This document shows, in pieces, positions 41,395 through 50,486 of a stretch of 64,000 bases of DNA (positions are counted from its first letter, which is position 1; each line of letters starts with the position of its first letter). The DNA is from Anaerolineae bacterium. GTDB lineage: Bacteria; Chloroflexota; Anaerolineae; 4572-78; J111. The stretch is taken from assembly GCA_022071955.1 (NCBI GenBank), contig JAJVIM010000003.1:124001-188000 (forward strand). Direction: 5' to 3'. The notes beneath the pieces are model-generated. The model was given only the letters and a program-made list of their open reading frames with translations. It was not told the origin of the DNA and made no database searches. The position numbers and the translations under genes were made by a program.

Positions 41395-41730
41395 CTAAAA
41401 ACTGCCCACAGCCTCGGTTTCATCATCATAAATTTTAAACAGCGGAGTCAGCCCGGCCAGGTCGAGCGCCTCCCGAATCCGCTGCGGCACTTCAGCCAGT
41501 TTGAGTTCACCGCGCATGGCTTTTTTGCAGGCATTTTGGGTATCGATCAGTTCGCCCAGGCCAGCACTGGAAATATAGGTGACATCCTTTAAATTGAGCA
41601 CAATGTTAAAGCGCCCTTCATTGCGTACCGCGGCCAGCGCCGCCGAAAGCTGCCCCACCGTTGCGGCATCGATGCGACCTTTGACCGTTACGACATCGCA
41701 GCGGCGAAGTTTTTTAGAGGTTACATCCAT
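41395..41730 (-). CDS. STAS-domain anti-sigma factor antagonist
   Basis: The 111-residue protein is a single STAS domain with VVTVKGRIDAATVGQL and the motif VTYISSAGLGELI, where a serine is the usual phosphorylation site. It is the natural partner of the RsbW-like kinase 14 bp downstream. The ATG at 41730 is preceded by AAGGAG at nine bases, whereas a longer frame starting at 41760 has no such site. An extended -10 promoter lies upstream at 41777-41785. Confidence 0.9.
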   Translation of the reverse strand: MDVTSKKLRRCDVVTVKGRIDAATVGQLSAALAAVRNEGRFNIVLNLKDVTYISSAGLGELIDTQNACKKAMRGELKLAEVPQRIREALDLAGLTPLFKIYDDETEAVGSF

Positions 41731-41776
41731 TGTCCCACTCTCCTTTTTGGTCAGCCCCATTTTTTACAGGTTCGAT

Positions 41777-41785
41777 ATTATAACA
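41777..41785 (-). promoter_or_regulatory. Extended -10 promoter of the STAS/HATPase operon
   Basis: On the minus strand this reads TGTTATAAT, an extended -10 element, about 47 bases upstream of the STAS start codon. A weak TTGTTG lies about 17 bases upstream. Confidence 0.55.
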
Positions 41786-41872
41786 TTGCCCCAACCAACC
41801 AACAAAGCCGAGCCTTCCGGCTACCGGCCCAACTTGTTCTAACACTGGCCTTTCCATATAATTAGAGGCTTG

Positions 41873-44800
41873 ATGTGCGTTATACAATGCAACTCTTTTT
41901 TGAGGTTTTTTGTGCGGTGGTGGAGCAGTCTCTCTAATAAAACCCAAGATGTGGCGCTGACGGCGCTGGCGGCAACTCTGGCCGCGGCGCTACGAATCCC
42001 CGGCTTAACCACCTTTCTCACCGCCGACGAAGCCCGCTCGTGGTTTGGCCGCTCAATCATCTTCCTCGACTCGCTGCTGCACGGCAACCCGGCCAACACC
42101 GCCCCCGGTGGCACGGTGGCCTACATCGATGCCGTATCGCTCAGCCCGGCCCCCGGCGTCACCACCATGTGGGCCGGCAGCCTGGGCATTGGGCTGGAAT
42201 ATCTGCGCCAAATGCCTGGCGTGCCGCTGGCCGATTTTCTGCGCCATATTCCGTTTGACCCGCTCAACCCGGCCATGCTGGTCTCGTTGCGGCTGCCGGG
42301 CGTACTAATAGCAGTGCTGGCCGTGGCGCTCACGTACTGGTGGAGCCGGCCGCTGCTGGGCCGGCCCGGCGCACTCCTGGCCGCCGGATTCCTGGCCCTC
42401 GATCCCTTTTACCTGGCCCTCTCCCGCGTGCTCGGCCACGACGCGCTGGTCACCACCTTTATGTGGCTGTCGCTGCTGGCCCTGCTGCGGGTAGTGTTGA
42501 GTTTTGAGTTCTCAGTTTTAAGTTCAACCCCAACTGACCACAACTCAAAACTCAAAACTCAAAACTCAAAATTAATCTGGCTGCTCACTTCCGGGGCGTT
42601 TGGCGGGCTGGCGTTCCTGTCAAAATATCCGGCGCTGTTTATTGGTGCGTTTGCCGCGCTGACTCTGCTGCTGGTTTACCTGCGCCGGGCGCGTTCGCTG
42701 GGCGTTGGCCGGGTGATAGCTTTTTGGCTACGCGATATGACCATCTGGTCGCTGGCGGCGGGCGTGGTTTTTGTCGTTTGCTGGCCGGCCATGTGGGTCA
42801 GCCCCATCGAAACCGTCAGCACCATCCTCGCCGACGCGCTGCGCGCCTCCGGCGGCGCTCATCCCAAAGGCAGCTTCTTTTTGGGCCAACCCGTGCCGGA
42901 CCCCGGCGCGCTCTTTTATCCGATTGTGGCCGTATTCCGCACCACGCCGATTGTCTTTTTGGGGGCGCTGTTGGCGCTGTGGCGGCTAGTGTTAAGTTTT
43001 AAGTTCTCAGTTTTGAGTTTTAGGTTCTCAGTTTTAAGTTCAACCGCACCTGCTCAAAACTCAAAACTCAAAACTCAAAACTCAAAATTAATCTGGCTGC
43101 TCATTTTGCTGGGCTACATTGTTTTGTACGCGCTGCTGGTCACTTACGGCGGCAAAAAGCAAGACCGCTACCTGCTGCCGGCCTTCCCGGCCATCGCCAT
43201 GCTGGCGGCGCTGGGCTACGCCTTTTTGCTGACCGCCGCCCGGCGCGGCCACGAATCGCCGCCCGGCTGGCTGTGGCTGCTGCCGGGATCGGTGCTGCTG
43301 TTGCAGGTGTTGATGGTGCTGCCCAGCTATCCCTACTATTTTTCCTACTACAACCCGCTGGCCGGCGGCGGGCCGGCCGCAGCCAGACTCATCCAGGTAG
43401 GCTGGGGTGAAGGGCTAAACGAGGCCGCCGATTACCTCAACACTCTGCCCGACAGCGAGTCGGCCAACGTGACCTCGTGGTACAGCACCACCTTTGAGCC
43501 GTATTTTCACGGCCACGCCATCTACAAAATTGACGACGAGAAAATTTCGCGCAGCCCCAAACCGGGCCTGGCCGCCGATTACGTGGTTTTTTACATCAAC
43601 CAAACCCAACGCCGCTTACCCTCTGATGGCGCGCTGGCCTATTTTCAACGCGCCGAACCGCTGCACACGGTGGCGCTCAACGGCCTGCCCTACGCCTGGA
43701 TTTACGCCGCGCCCGGCCTGCCGCACATCATCGCCGGCGAGGCCCGGCTGGTTGGCCAGGCTGAACTGCTCGGTTTTGACTGGCTCGATGCCGCCGGCGA
43801 GCGGCTGGCGGCCATCCCCTCCAACAGCACGGCCACGCTGCGGCTGTACTGGGAGTGGCAGGGCAAAGCCGATGACGATCCCATCGGCCTGAGTCTGGTG
43901 GACGCCGCCGGCAGCACCGTCGGCTGGGCCAATCTCATCGATGCCGGCCGGCCGATCACCAACGGCGCGCCGCTGGACCGCGACGCCGGGGCCATTGTTA
44001 TCAGCGACTACGCGCTGGCCGTTTTCCCCGGCACGCCGCCCGGCCAGTACACGCTGCGAGCCTGGATTGACCGGCCCGCCACCGGCGAGGTTGTTGGCCA
44101 GTTTCCGCTGGATGCCGCCGACGCCGCCGTTACCGTGGCCCCGCCCCTCAGTCCGGCCACCGCCGCCGATTTCAACATTCAGCAACCGGTTGACGCCGCC
44201 TTTGGCCCGCTGCGGCTGCTGGGCTACAATTTTAACGCCGATACGTGGCAGCCGGGCCAGTCGCGCCAACTGGAACTGTTTTGGGCCAGCAGCGCCGCCG
44301 TGCCCCACAACGCCGCCGCGCAATTAAAGCTGATGCCCCACTCAGCGGCAATTCCTGCCGCCGCCGCCCCGGCGTGGCAGCGAGCCATCACGCCCGCGTA
44401 CCCTACCGGCCGCTGGCAGCCCGGCGACCACTATCGCGACATCTGGCCGCTGGATTTGCCCGCCGCCGCGCCCGCCGGGATGTACGATTTGCAATTAACC
44501 GTCGCCGGAACGACGCAAACCATCGGGCAGGTGCGGGTGGGTGGCCGCGAGCGAGTGTTTGCGCCGCCGCCCATCACCACCCTGCTCGACGCCGCCGTGG
44601 GCGATTCAATCCGGCTGCTGGAGTTTGAGGTAACGCCCGCCGCCGGTTCGCTGGCGGTGACGCTGTTGTGGCAGGCGCGGCAAACTCCGCCGGAAGATTA
44701 CACCGTGTTTGTGCAGTTGCTCAACGCCAACGGCCAGCTTGTGGCCCAAAACGACAGCGCGCCGCAGGCCGGCGCCGCGCCCACCGCCAGTTGGGCCCCC

Positions 44801-44971
44801 GGCGAAGTAGTGGCCGATTCGCACATGCTGTCGCTGCCCGCCGGCGAGTCCGGCAGCGGCTACCAACTCATCGCCGGTCTGTACCGCCCCGCCGACGGCC
44901 AGCGCCTGCCGATTACCGCCAACGGCGTCACCAGCGACGCCCTCACGCTGACAACCATCGAGTTAAAATGA
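41873..44971 (+). CDS. GT-C-like membrane glycosyltransferase, family alpha, copy 1
   Basis: The 1032-residue protein has N-terminal helices, the first-loop motif FLTADEARSWF with an acidic pair, and further helices up to about 490. Then come YPYYFSYYNPLAGG and VGWGEGLNEAADYLN, the family hallmark, and YVVFYINQTQRRLP. Three C-terminal beta-sandwich modules follow, the last with DYTVFVQLLNANGQLVAQND and YQLIAGLY. Two in-frame heptamer elements insert LSFEFSVLSS-type peptides between helices. A possible SD AGAGG precedes the ATG, though TTG or GTG starts cannot be excluded. It couples by ATGA to copy 2. It is probably a polyprenyl-phosphate-sugar-dependent transferase (inference). Confidence 0.85.
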   Translation: MCVIQCNSFLRFFVRWWSSLSNKTQDVALTALAATLAAALRIPGLTTFLTADEARSWFGRSIIFLDSLLHGNPANTAPGGTVAYIDAVSLSPAPGVTTMWAGSLGIGLEYLRQMPGVPLADFLRHIPFDPLNPAMLVSLRLPGVLIAVLAVALTYWWSRPLLGRPGALLAAGFLALDPFYLALSRVLGHDALVTTFMWLSLLALLRVVLSFEFSVLSSTPTDHNSKLKTQNSKLIWLLTSGAFGGLAFLSKYPALFIGAFAALTLLLVYLRRARSLGVGRVIAFWLRDMTIWSLAAGVVFVVCWPAMWVSPIETVSTILADALRASGGAHPKGSFFLGQPVPDPGALFYPIVAVFRTTPIVFLGALLALWRLVLSFKFSVLSFRFSVLSSTAPAQNSKLKTQNSKLIWLLILLGYIVLYALLVTYGGKKQDRYLLPAFPAIAMLAALGYAFLLTAARRGHESPPGWLWLLPGSVLLLQVLMVLPSYPYYFSYYNPLAGGGPAAARLIQVGWGEGLNEAADYLNTLPDSESANVTSWYSTTFEPYFHGHAIYKIDDEKISRSPKPGLAADYVVFYINQTQRRLPSDGALAYFQRAEPLHTVALNGLPYAWIYAAPGLPHIIAGEARLVGQAELLGFDWLDAAGERLAAIPSNSTATLRLYWEWQGKADDDPIGLSLVDAAGSTVGWANLIDAGRPITNGAPLDRDAGAIVISDYALAVFPGTPPGQYTLRAWIDRPATGEVVGQFPLDAADAAVTVAPPLSPATAADFNIQQPVDAAFGPLRLLGYNFNADTWQPGQSRQLELFWASSAAVPHNAAAQLKLMPHSAAIPAAAAPAWQRAITPAYPTGRWQPGDHYRDIWPLDLPAAAPAGMYDLQLTVAGTTQTIGQVRVGGRERVFAPPPITTLLDAAVGDSIRLLEFEVTPAAGSLAVTLLWQARQTPPEDYTVFVQLLNANGQLVAQNDSAPQAGAAPTASWAPGEVVADSHMLSLPAGESGSGYQLIAGLYRPADGQRLPITANGVTSDALTLTTIELK
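42494..42575. repeat. Inverted heptamer element inside a glycosyltransferase gene, first copy
   Basis: Left arm: GTGTTGA, GTTTTGA, GTTCTCA, GTTTTAA, GTTC (42494-42525). Right arm: CAACTCA and three AAACTCA units, then AAATTAA (42541-42575). The arms are complementary and can form a long hairpin. The reading frame continues through it. Confidence 0.9.
42989..43090. repeat. Inverted heptamer element inside the same gene, second copy
   Basis: Left arm of seven units (GTGTTAA, GTTTTAA, GTTCTCA, GTTTTGA, GTTTTAG, GTTCTCA, GTTTTAA at 42989-43037), right arm of five CTCAAAA units (43053-43087). Flanks and ends match the first copy 495 bp upstream, including the shared ATTAATCTGGCTGCTCA. It is 21 bp longer, exactly three heptamers or seven codons. 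Confidence 0.9.
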
Positions 44972-47970
44972 GATTCATTCCCAAATCGTACCCTTACAAT
45001 TCGTGGCAATTCTGGCTCATTGGCGTTGGGCTGGTGCTGCTGGTGGCGGTGCCGCGGCTGACCGCGCTCAACCAGTACCGCATTGTTGACGAAGCCGACC
45101 GCTGGCGCTGGGCCGAGGATTTTGTGTTGGCGCTCAATAACGGCGATCTGGCGGCCACGCGGGTAGGCGACGGCTACCCCGGCATTGTGCCGGTTTGGGC
45201 CGAAAGCATCTGGGTGTTTGGCGAAGCGGCCCGCCGCTCCCTGCTCGAAGGCGGCTGGATTGGCGACGCCGGCCTGGGCAAACTGTTCCACGAATGGGAC
45301 CGCTCCGCCTACCTGTATCAGCAGCGGCTGCCAATTGTGCTGCTGAATACGGCGCTGGCGCTGGCTATTATTTGGGTAACGTGGCGGCTGTTTGGCCGGC
45401 GTGTGGCGCTGCTCAGCGGCCTGCTCATCGCCCTCGACCCGTTTTATTTGAGCGATTCCCGCGTAAACCGCGCCGAAGCGGTTATCACCGGGTTTATGAC
45501 GCTCTCGATTTTGTTTTTGATTTATTACGGCCGCAAAAAACAGTTTCGCTACGTGCTGCTATCCGGCATTTGTGGCGGGCTGAGTTTTCTCACCAAAATT
45601 CAGGCGCTGGCCATATTGCCGGCCATCGCTCTGGCCGGCGGGTGGATTGTTTTTGCGGACAAGTCTGACGGCTCGGCGTGGTCACTGAACAAAGAACGGG
45701 TGCGCCGCCTGGGCGAGTTGGGCATCGCCTGGGCGCTGATTGCCGCCGCCACCTGGGTGGCACTGTGGCCGGCGATGTGGGTTACACCGCTGGAAACGCT
45801 CGATCTGGTGTATGGGTACGCCACCCGCAAAGTGGGCGCGGAAGGCGTGAAACTCTTTTTTATGGGTGAAACATTTGAAGACATCGACCCCGGCCCGATT
45901 TTTTACCCCTTTGTTTTATTAATGCGCACCACGCCGCTAACGGTGCTGGGGCTGTTGGCTGCGGCGATTGTACCGTGGCGCTGGCGCGGCCGCACCAAAC
46001 CGGGCGCCTGGCCGCCCACCACAGGCAGCGCCATCCTGTTAACTTACGTTGTGGTTTACGCGCTGGCGATGACGCTGGGCAGCCACAAACAGGATCGCTA
46101 TCTGATGCCGATTTTTCTGGCGCTGGATATTCTGGCGGCGCTGGGGCTGGTTTTTGCCTGGGCCTGGCTGAAAGAAAAGTTAGAAGTAGGAAGCAGGAAG
46201 TATGAAGTAGGGGATAAAAACCGTACTCCCTACTCCCTGCTCCTTACTTCCCCTGTTTTAAAGAGCGTTCTCTTCGCCGGCGCATTCGCCGTTCAACTGG
46301 CCGCGGTGCTGCCGCATCACCCCTACTACTACTCCTATTTCAACCCGCTGTTCGGCGGCGGCGCAACCGCCGTGCGCACCATGCGCATTGGCTGGGGTGA
46401 AGGCATGGACCAGGTTGGCGCTTATCTGGGGGCCAAACCCAACGCCGAGCGGCTGGTGGTCAGCTCCCGGTTTACGCACAACATGCTCGGTTTCCCCGGC
46501 GAAATCATCACTTTGGGGGCGGATGGCCGCTGGACCAAAGCCGATTACATTGTGCTGTACATTCAGCAGGTGCAGCGCCGGCTGGAACCCGGCCCGGAAT
46601 TTCTGGATTATTTCCAGGCTCGAACGCCGGAGAAGGTCATCACGCTGGGTGATCTGGACTACGCCTGGATTTACCCCATCCCGTTTACCACGCCGGCCAA
46701 TCCGCAGGTGAGCGTAATTCCTCAAAAAGCCACGCTGCTGGGCTACAGTTGGGCAGCAGATTCGCAGCTTCGGACTGTGTGGCAAAATTTGGGGCTGCCG
46801 GCCGGCCAAACACTGGCGGCCCGGCTGGCTGGCTCACCGGCCCACACCGATTGGACAGCCTGCCTGCCCGATCCCGCCTTTAGCCGGCAGGCCGCCACGC
46901 CGCAGGCCTACGTTGAAAGTTTGTGCGCGCCAAATATCGCCGCGCTGCCGCCGGGGTTGTATTCGGTAGAAATTGGGCTGGCTCCGGTGAGTAATCTCGC
47001 CAGCGCCGCTGCGTTTATTTTCCCGGAAGGCCGGCTCGCCGCCCAAATTTCGCCGGCGGGCGAGGTTGCCGCCGTGCCGGAACAGGCCCGGCTCGAGGCC
47101 ATTGCCGCCGAAACCGTGCCGCCGGACGCGACTACGCTGGATCGCGTGTTTGATGGCCGCATCCGGCTGCTGGGTTACCGGCTCAATCCCCCGCGGCCGC
47201 GGCCCGGTGATTCGCTGGAGCTGACTCTCTACTGGCAGGCGGTGCGCGAGCTGAGCGAGACCATCAATTTAACTGTGCAGTTGGCCGACAGCCGCAGTAT
47301 CGCGCTGGGCCGGGCCGATACGTCGCTCTTTGAGTTTAGCGGGCAAGAGTCCGAACGCGAGCACTGGTTCCCCGGCCAGGTGATCCCCACCCGGCACACC
47401 TTTCCGCTGGCCGCGGAACTGGACAGCCCACTGGCCGGCCGCATCGAAATCAGCCTGGCCAACGAGGCTGAAGTTGGGTTAAACCCGACCACTGCCGCCG
47501 GTGAGCCGCTGGACAAAACGGTGGGCAAATTTACCGTCGCGCCGCCAGCCTGGCCCGCCACCGACGACATTTTGCCGGTTGAGGCCGGCTGGCAAAACGG
47601 CATCGCGCTGTTGGGTTACAGCCTGTCCGGCCCGCAGCCTCGCCCCGGCGAACAGGTGATGGTTAACCTGTTTTGGCAAACCGGGCAGCCCCTCACTGAC
47701 GAGGCGATAATCTTTGTCCATCTGGTTGACGGGCAGGGCCAGCTTGTTGCTCAAAACGATGCCCTGCCGCGGCAAGGCGCTTACCCCACGGCATGGTGGC
47801 AGCCGGGAGATGTCATCGAAGATGGGCATCCGCTGGCGCTGCCGCCGGAGCTGTCGCCGGGCGCGTATCAACTGCTGGTGGGGTTGTACCGCCCTGCCGA
47901 TGGGACGCGGCTGCCGCTGGCCACGGGCGGCGACAGTTTGTCGCTGGGCCAGCTTGAGGTTGGCCGCTGA
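44968..47970 (+). CDS. GT-C-like membrane glycosyltransferase, family alpha, copy 2
   Basis: The 1000-residue protein starts at the ATG that overlaps the previous stop (ATGA). It has the loop motif RIVDEADRWRW, many helices, YGRKKQFRYVLLS, YYYSYFNPLFGG and MRIGWGEGMDQVGAYL, then YIVLYIQQVQRRLEP. The C-terminal part holds two modules, each with an LLGY..(P)RPGD/E start, and the last with FVHLVDGQGQLVAQND and PGAYQLLVGLY. A 29-residue stretch after AWAWLKE comes from an inverted heptamer array. It is homologous along its length to the first and third copies, showing tandem duplication with divergence. Confidence 0.87.
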   Translation: MRFIPKSYPYNSWQFWLIGVGLVLLVAVPRLTALNQYRIVDEADRWRWAEDFVLALNNGDLAATRVGDGYPGIVPVWAESIWVFGEAARRSLLEGGWIGDAGLGKLFHEWDRSAYLYQQRLPIVLLNTALALAIIWVTWRLFGRRVALLSGLLIALDPFYLSDSRVNRAEAVITGFMTLSILFLIYYGRKKQFRYVLLSGICGGLSFLTKIQALAILPAIALAGGWIVFADKSDGSAWSLNKERVRRLGELGIAWALIAAATWVALWPAMWVTPLETLDLVYGYATRKVGAEGVKLFFMGETFEDIDPGPIFYPFVLLMRTTPLTVLGLLAAAIVPWRWRGRTKPGAWPPTTGSAILLTYVVVYALAMTLGSHKQDRYLMPIFLALDILAALGLVFAWAWLKEKLEVGSRKYEVGDKNRTPYSLLLTSPVLKSVLFAGAFAVQLAAVLPHHPYYYSYFNPLFGGGATAVRTMRIGWGEGMDQVGAYLGAKPNAERLVVSSRFTHNMLGFPGEIITLGADGRWTKADYIVLYIQQVQRRLEPGPEFLDYFQARTPEKVITLGDLDYAWIYPIPFTTPANPQVSVIPQKATLLGYSWAADSQLRTVWQNLGLPAGQTLAARLAGSPAHTDWTACLPDPAFSRQAATPQAYVESLCAPNIAALPPGLYSVEIGLAPVSNLASAAAFIFPEGRLAAQISPAGEVAAVPEQARLEAIAAETVPPDATTLDRVFDGRIRLLGYRLNPPRPRPGDSLELTLYWQAVRELSETINLTVQLADSRSIALGRADTSLFEFSGQESEREHWFPGQVIPTRHTFPLAAELDSPLAGRIEISLANEAEVGLNPTTAAGEPLDKTVGKFTVAPPAWPATDDILPVEAGWQNGIALLGYSLSGPQPRPGEQVMVNLFWQTGQPLTDEAIIFVHLVDGQGQLVAQNDALPRQGAYPTAWWQPGDVIEDGHPLALPPELSPGAYQLLVGLYRPADGTRLPLATGGDSLSLGQLEVGR
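46179..46252. repeat. Inverted heptamer element inside copy 2
   Basis: Left arm GTTAGAA, GTAGGAA, GCAGGAA, GTATGAA, GTAGGGG (46179-46213); right arm CTCCCTA, CTCCCTG, CTCCTTA, CTTCCCC (46225-46252). The right arm reads GGGGAAG, TAAGGAG, CAGGGAG, TAGGGAG on the other strand, so the arms pair as a hairpin. The unit sequence differs from that in the first copy of the gene. Confidence 0.9.
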
Positions 47971-48097
47971 CCAAAATGGGGGTCAACGTCAGCTCATATT
48001 TCTTTGCCCATCCATCCCGGCGGATTTATAATCAGGATTTTGATGAAAGTTCACTATTTTGGGCTAATCTTCTTGAGTTGGCAAAAATATCTGTTAA

Positions 48098-50461
48098 ATG
48101 ATTAACTCTCAACGCACATTTTGGCGGGCCGACGTGGTGTTTGCCCTGGGGCTGTTTGGCCTGGCGCTGTGGCTTGGCACAGACAGGCTGGCCCATTTTG
48201 TTACCGCCGACGAGCACAACTGGGTTTATCGCTCCGGAGTGTTTCTGAACGCCTTTCTGCGCGGCGATTGGCCGGGAACATCGGTCTGGCTCACGCCGGG
48301 CGTCACCACTACCTGGCTCGGCTCGGCGGGGCTGGCCGGTTACTACTGGCTGCGACAGGTGGATATCAACCAGCCGTTCCTGGATTGGCTGCTATCATTC
48401 AACCGCAACCGGGTTGACCTTAACGAGCTGCTGGCCCTGCGCTGGGCAATGGCCGTGTTTATGGCCACAATGATAGTTGTGATTTACGGACTGGCCCGCC
48501 AATTATGGAACCGGTCGCTGGCCGGGCTGGGCGCGCTGTTAATTCTGCTCGATCCGCACCTGCTGTCGGTGTCGCGGATCATCGGCCACGACGCGCCGGC
48601 AACGCTGTTTATCGCCGCCTCGCTGTTGTCCTTTTTTTATGCCCGGCGGCAGGCTGCTTTGGGCTGGCGGGCGATTGGGTGGTTTGCTTTGTCCGGCGTT
48701 TTGGCCGGGTTGGGCGTGTTGAGCAAAGCGCCGGCCCTGTTTTTGGCCCCTTTTGTGGGACTGGTGGCGGTTGTCACTATCTGGCAAGAAGGACGCAACT
48801 TAACCGCAGAGCACACCAGGAGCGCAGAATTTAACAAAAATTCTTTGCGCCCTCGGCGTTCTTTGCGGTTCAATCGACCCTGGTCACGCTGGCTGGCGGG
48901 GCTACTGGTGTGGGGCGGGGCGCTGTGGCTCACCTTTATTATTGTCTGGCCCGCAGCCTGGGTCTCGCCGTGGGGGCAAACGTGGGCAGTGATCAGCAAC
49001 GCTTTTTTGTCATCGGCGGGGCTGGAAGACGCCGATGTTCAACCCTACTGGGCTACCCCGGATTTGGGCCTGTTTTATTACGCCATCAACGGCGCGTTCA
49101 AACTCAGTCCGTTTGTCTTTGTTGGCGCGATTGTGGCCGTAGCCATCGGACTCCGTAATTTTGCCCGGCAGCGAAATCTCGGCGCGTGGCTCAACTCCGA
49201 AATTTTGTGGCTGCTGGTGTTTGCGCTGCTGTTTGGGTTATTTATGTCGCTGGGGGTAAAGCAAAGCCCACGCTACATTTTGCCGGTATTTCCGGCGCTG
49301 AGTTTTGTGGCGGCCTGGGGCTGGCTGAAAATCGCTCCCGCCCGCTGGCAGCCGCTCGAAGTTGGGCTGCTGGCCGGCGCGTCGCTGCTGCTGGCGCTGG
49401 CGTACGCTCCCTACTATTTTTCTTACTACAATCCCCTGCTCGGCGGGGCGATTACCGCGCCCAAACTACTTAGAATTGGCTGGGGCGAAGGCATGGACGA
49501 AGCCGGCCGCTGGCTCAACCAGCAGCCGGATGCGGCCGTGAGCCGGGCCGGGGTGCGGTACAAAGTTAGCACCTACCCGTTTTTCAGCGGCGAACTGGCT
49601 ACTCCAGTTGATGAAGAGCTGGATTACGTGATTTTTTACATCAAGCAAAGCCAGAGCGGTTACCCGGCCCCGGAAATTTTGGCCTATTTTGCCAATCAGG
49701 GTGCGTTGCATCGAGTGACGATCAATGGTATTGACTATGCGCAAATTTACGCCGGGCCGGCCATGCAGCTCATCGATGGCGGCGGGCGCGGTGATCTACC
49801 CCTCGCCTTCCGGCCAGGGACCATTTACGCCTCCATCGGCCAAACGCTGACCGTTGATTTGCTGTGGCCGGCCAAAGTTAGCCGGAGCGAGCCGGTAACG
49901 CTGAGTCTGGTTTCGGCGGACGGCAACTTGCGGCTGGATTCATCGGCAGAAATATTGGCGCAAGCGCCGGGGGTAAACGTTAGCCGTCACCTGTTTAACC
50001 TGCCGCCGGAAACGCCCCACGACACCTACACCCTGGCCATTAGCGATGCCCGGCTGGGGCAAATCAAAGCCCGGCTGATGACCCTCCCCGCCGATTTTGC
50101 GCCGCTTGACTTTGCCGCGCAATCCGTAAAATTAATGGGTATCCGCCAGCAGCAAAGCGGCCGGCAAGTGCAGGTTGATCTGGTCTGGCAGGCCTGGCCC
50201 AAAGCAACCAATGATTTTACAGTATTTGTGCAACTGCTTGATAATGCCGACCAGCGGGTGGCCGGAGTGGATGTCGCGCCGCAACCGGGTTTTACGGCGC
50301 TGGATCGAAAAGAAATTATGATTACCAGTTACGCCATCCCGCTTCCGGAAAATCTGCCGTCCGGCAGATACAAGCTGCTGATCGGCCTGTATTATTTTGC
50401 CGGCGATGAGTTAATCACCGTTGGCGCTGCAACTCTGGATGAGCCGGTTATTTTAGAGTAA
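48098..50461 (+). CDS. GT-C-like membrane glycosyltransferase, family alpha, copy 3
   Basis: The 787-residue protein has the loop motif FVTADEHNWVYRS, about ten helices, APYYFSYYNPLLGG, LRIGWGEGMDEAGRWLNQ and YVIFYIKQSQSGYP. The C-terminal region has one clear beta-sandwich module (TVFVQLLDNADQRVAGVD, then a final SGRYKLLIGLYYFAG) and a shorter one before it. It is shorter than copies 1 and 2. A charged stretch after VTIWQEGRN comes from an inverted repeat. It lies 127 bp after copy 2 and 25 bp before asnB. Confidence 0.87.
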   Translation: MINSQRTFWRADVVFALGLFGLALWLGTDRLAHFVTADEHNWVYRSGVFLNAFLRGDWPGTSVWLTPGVTTTWLGSAGLAGYYWLRQVDINQPFLDWLLSFNRNRVDLNELLALRWAMAVFMATMIVVIYGLARQLWNRSLAGLGALLILLDPHLLSVSRIIGHDAPATLFIAASLLSFFYARRQAALGWRAIGWFALSGVLAGLGVLSKAPALFLAPFVGLVAVVTIWQEGRNLTAEHTRSAEFNKNSLRPRRSLRFNRPWSRWLAGLLVWGGALWLTFIIVWPAAWVSPWGQTWAVISNAFLSSAGLEDADVQPYWATPDLGLFYYAINGAFKLSPFVFVGAIVAVAIGLRNFARQRNLGAWLNSEILWLLVFALLFGLFMSLGVKQSPRYILPVFPALSFVAAWGWLKIAPARWQPLEVGLLAGASLLLALAYAPYYFSYYNPLLGGAITAPKLLRIGWGEGMDEAGRWLNQQPDAAVSRAGVRYKVSTYPFFSGELATPVDEELDYVIFYIKQSQSGYPAPEILAYFANQGALHRVTINGIDYAQIYAGPAMQLIDGGGRGDLPLAFRPGTIYASIGQTLTVDLLWPAKVSRSEPVTLSLVSADGNLRLDSSAEILAQAPGVNVSRHLFNLPPETPHDTYTLAISDARLGQIKARLMTLPADFAPLDFAAQSVKLMGIRQQQSGRQVQVDLVWQAWPKATNDFTVFVQLLDNADQRVAGVDVAPQPGFTALDRKEIMITSYAIPLPENLPSGRYKLLIGLYYFAGDELITVGAATLDEPVILE
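48802..48870. repeat. Inverted repeat element inside copy 3
   Basis: AACCGCAGAGCACACC...GCGCAGAATTT on the left matches the complement of AAATTCTTTGCGCCCTC...CTTTGCGGTT on the right. The units resemble the AACCGCAAAG-type repeats that occur in many bacterial genomes. It encodes LTAEHTRSAEFNKNSLRPRR in frame. Confidence 0.85.
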
Positions 50462-50486
50462 TGGGTTTTGGAGGGCAACAGTACCT

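Noticed and set aside
42494..43090. CRISPR-like repeats in the glycosyltransferase gene
   Set aside because: Units are 7 bp and contiguous, without spacers, and no cas genes are present. The Cas4-like nuclease at 5.6 kb is far away and has a helicase context.
44668..44967. A longer N-terminus for glycosyltransferase copy 2
   Set aside because: It would overlap the previous gene by 300 bp in another frame. The ATG at 44968 overlaps the stop as ATGA and begins a normal membrane protein.
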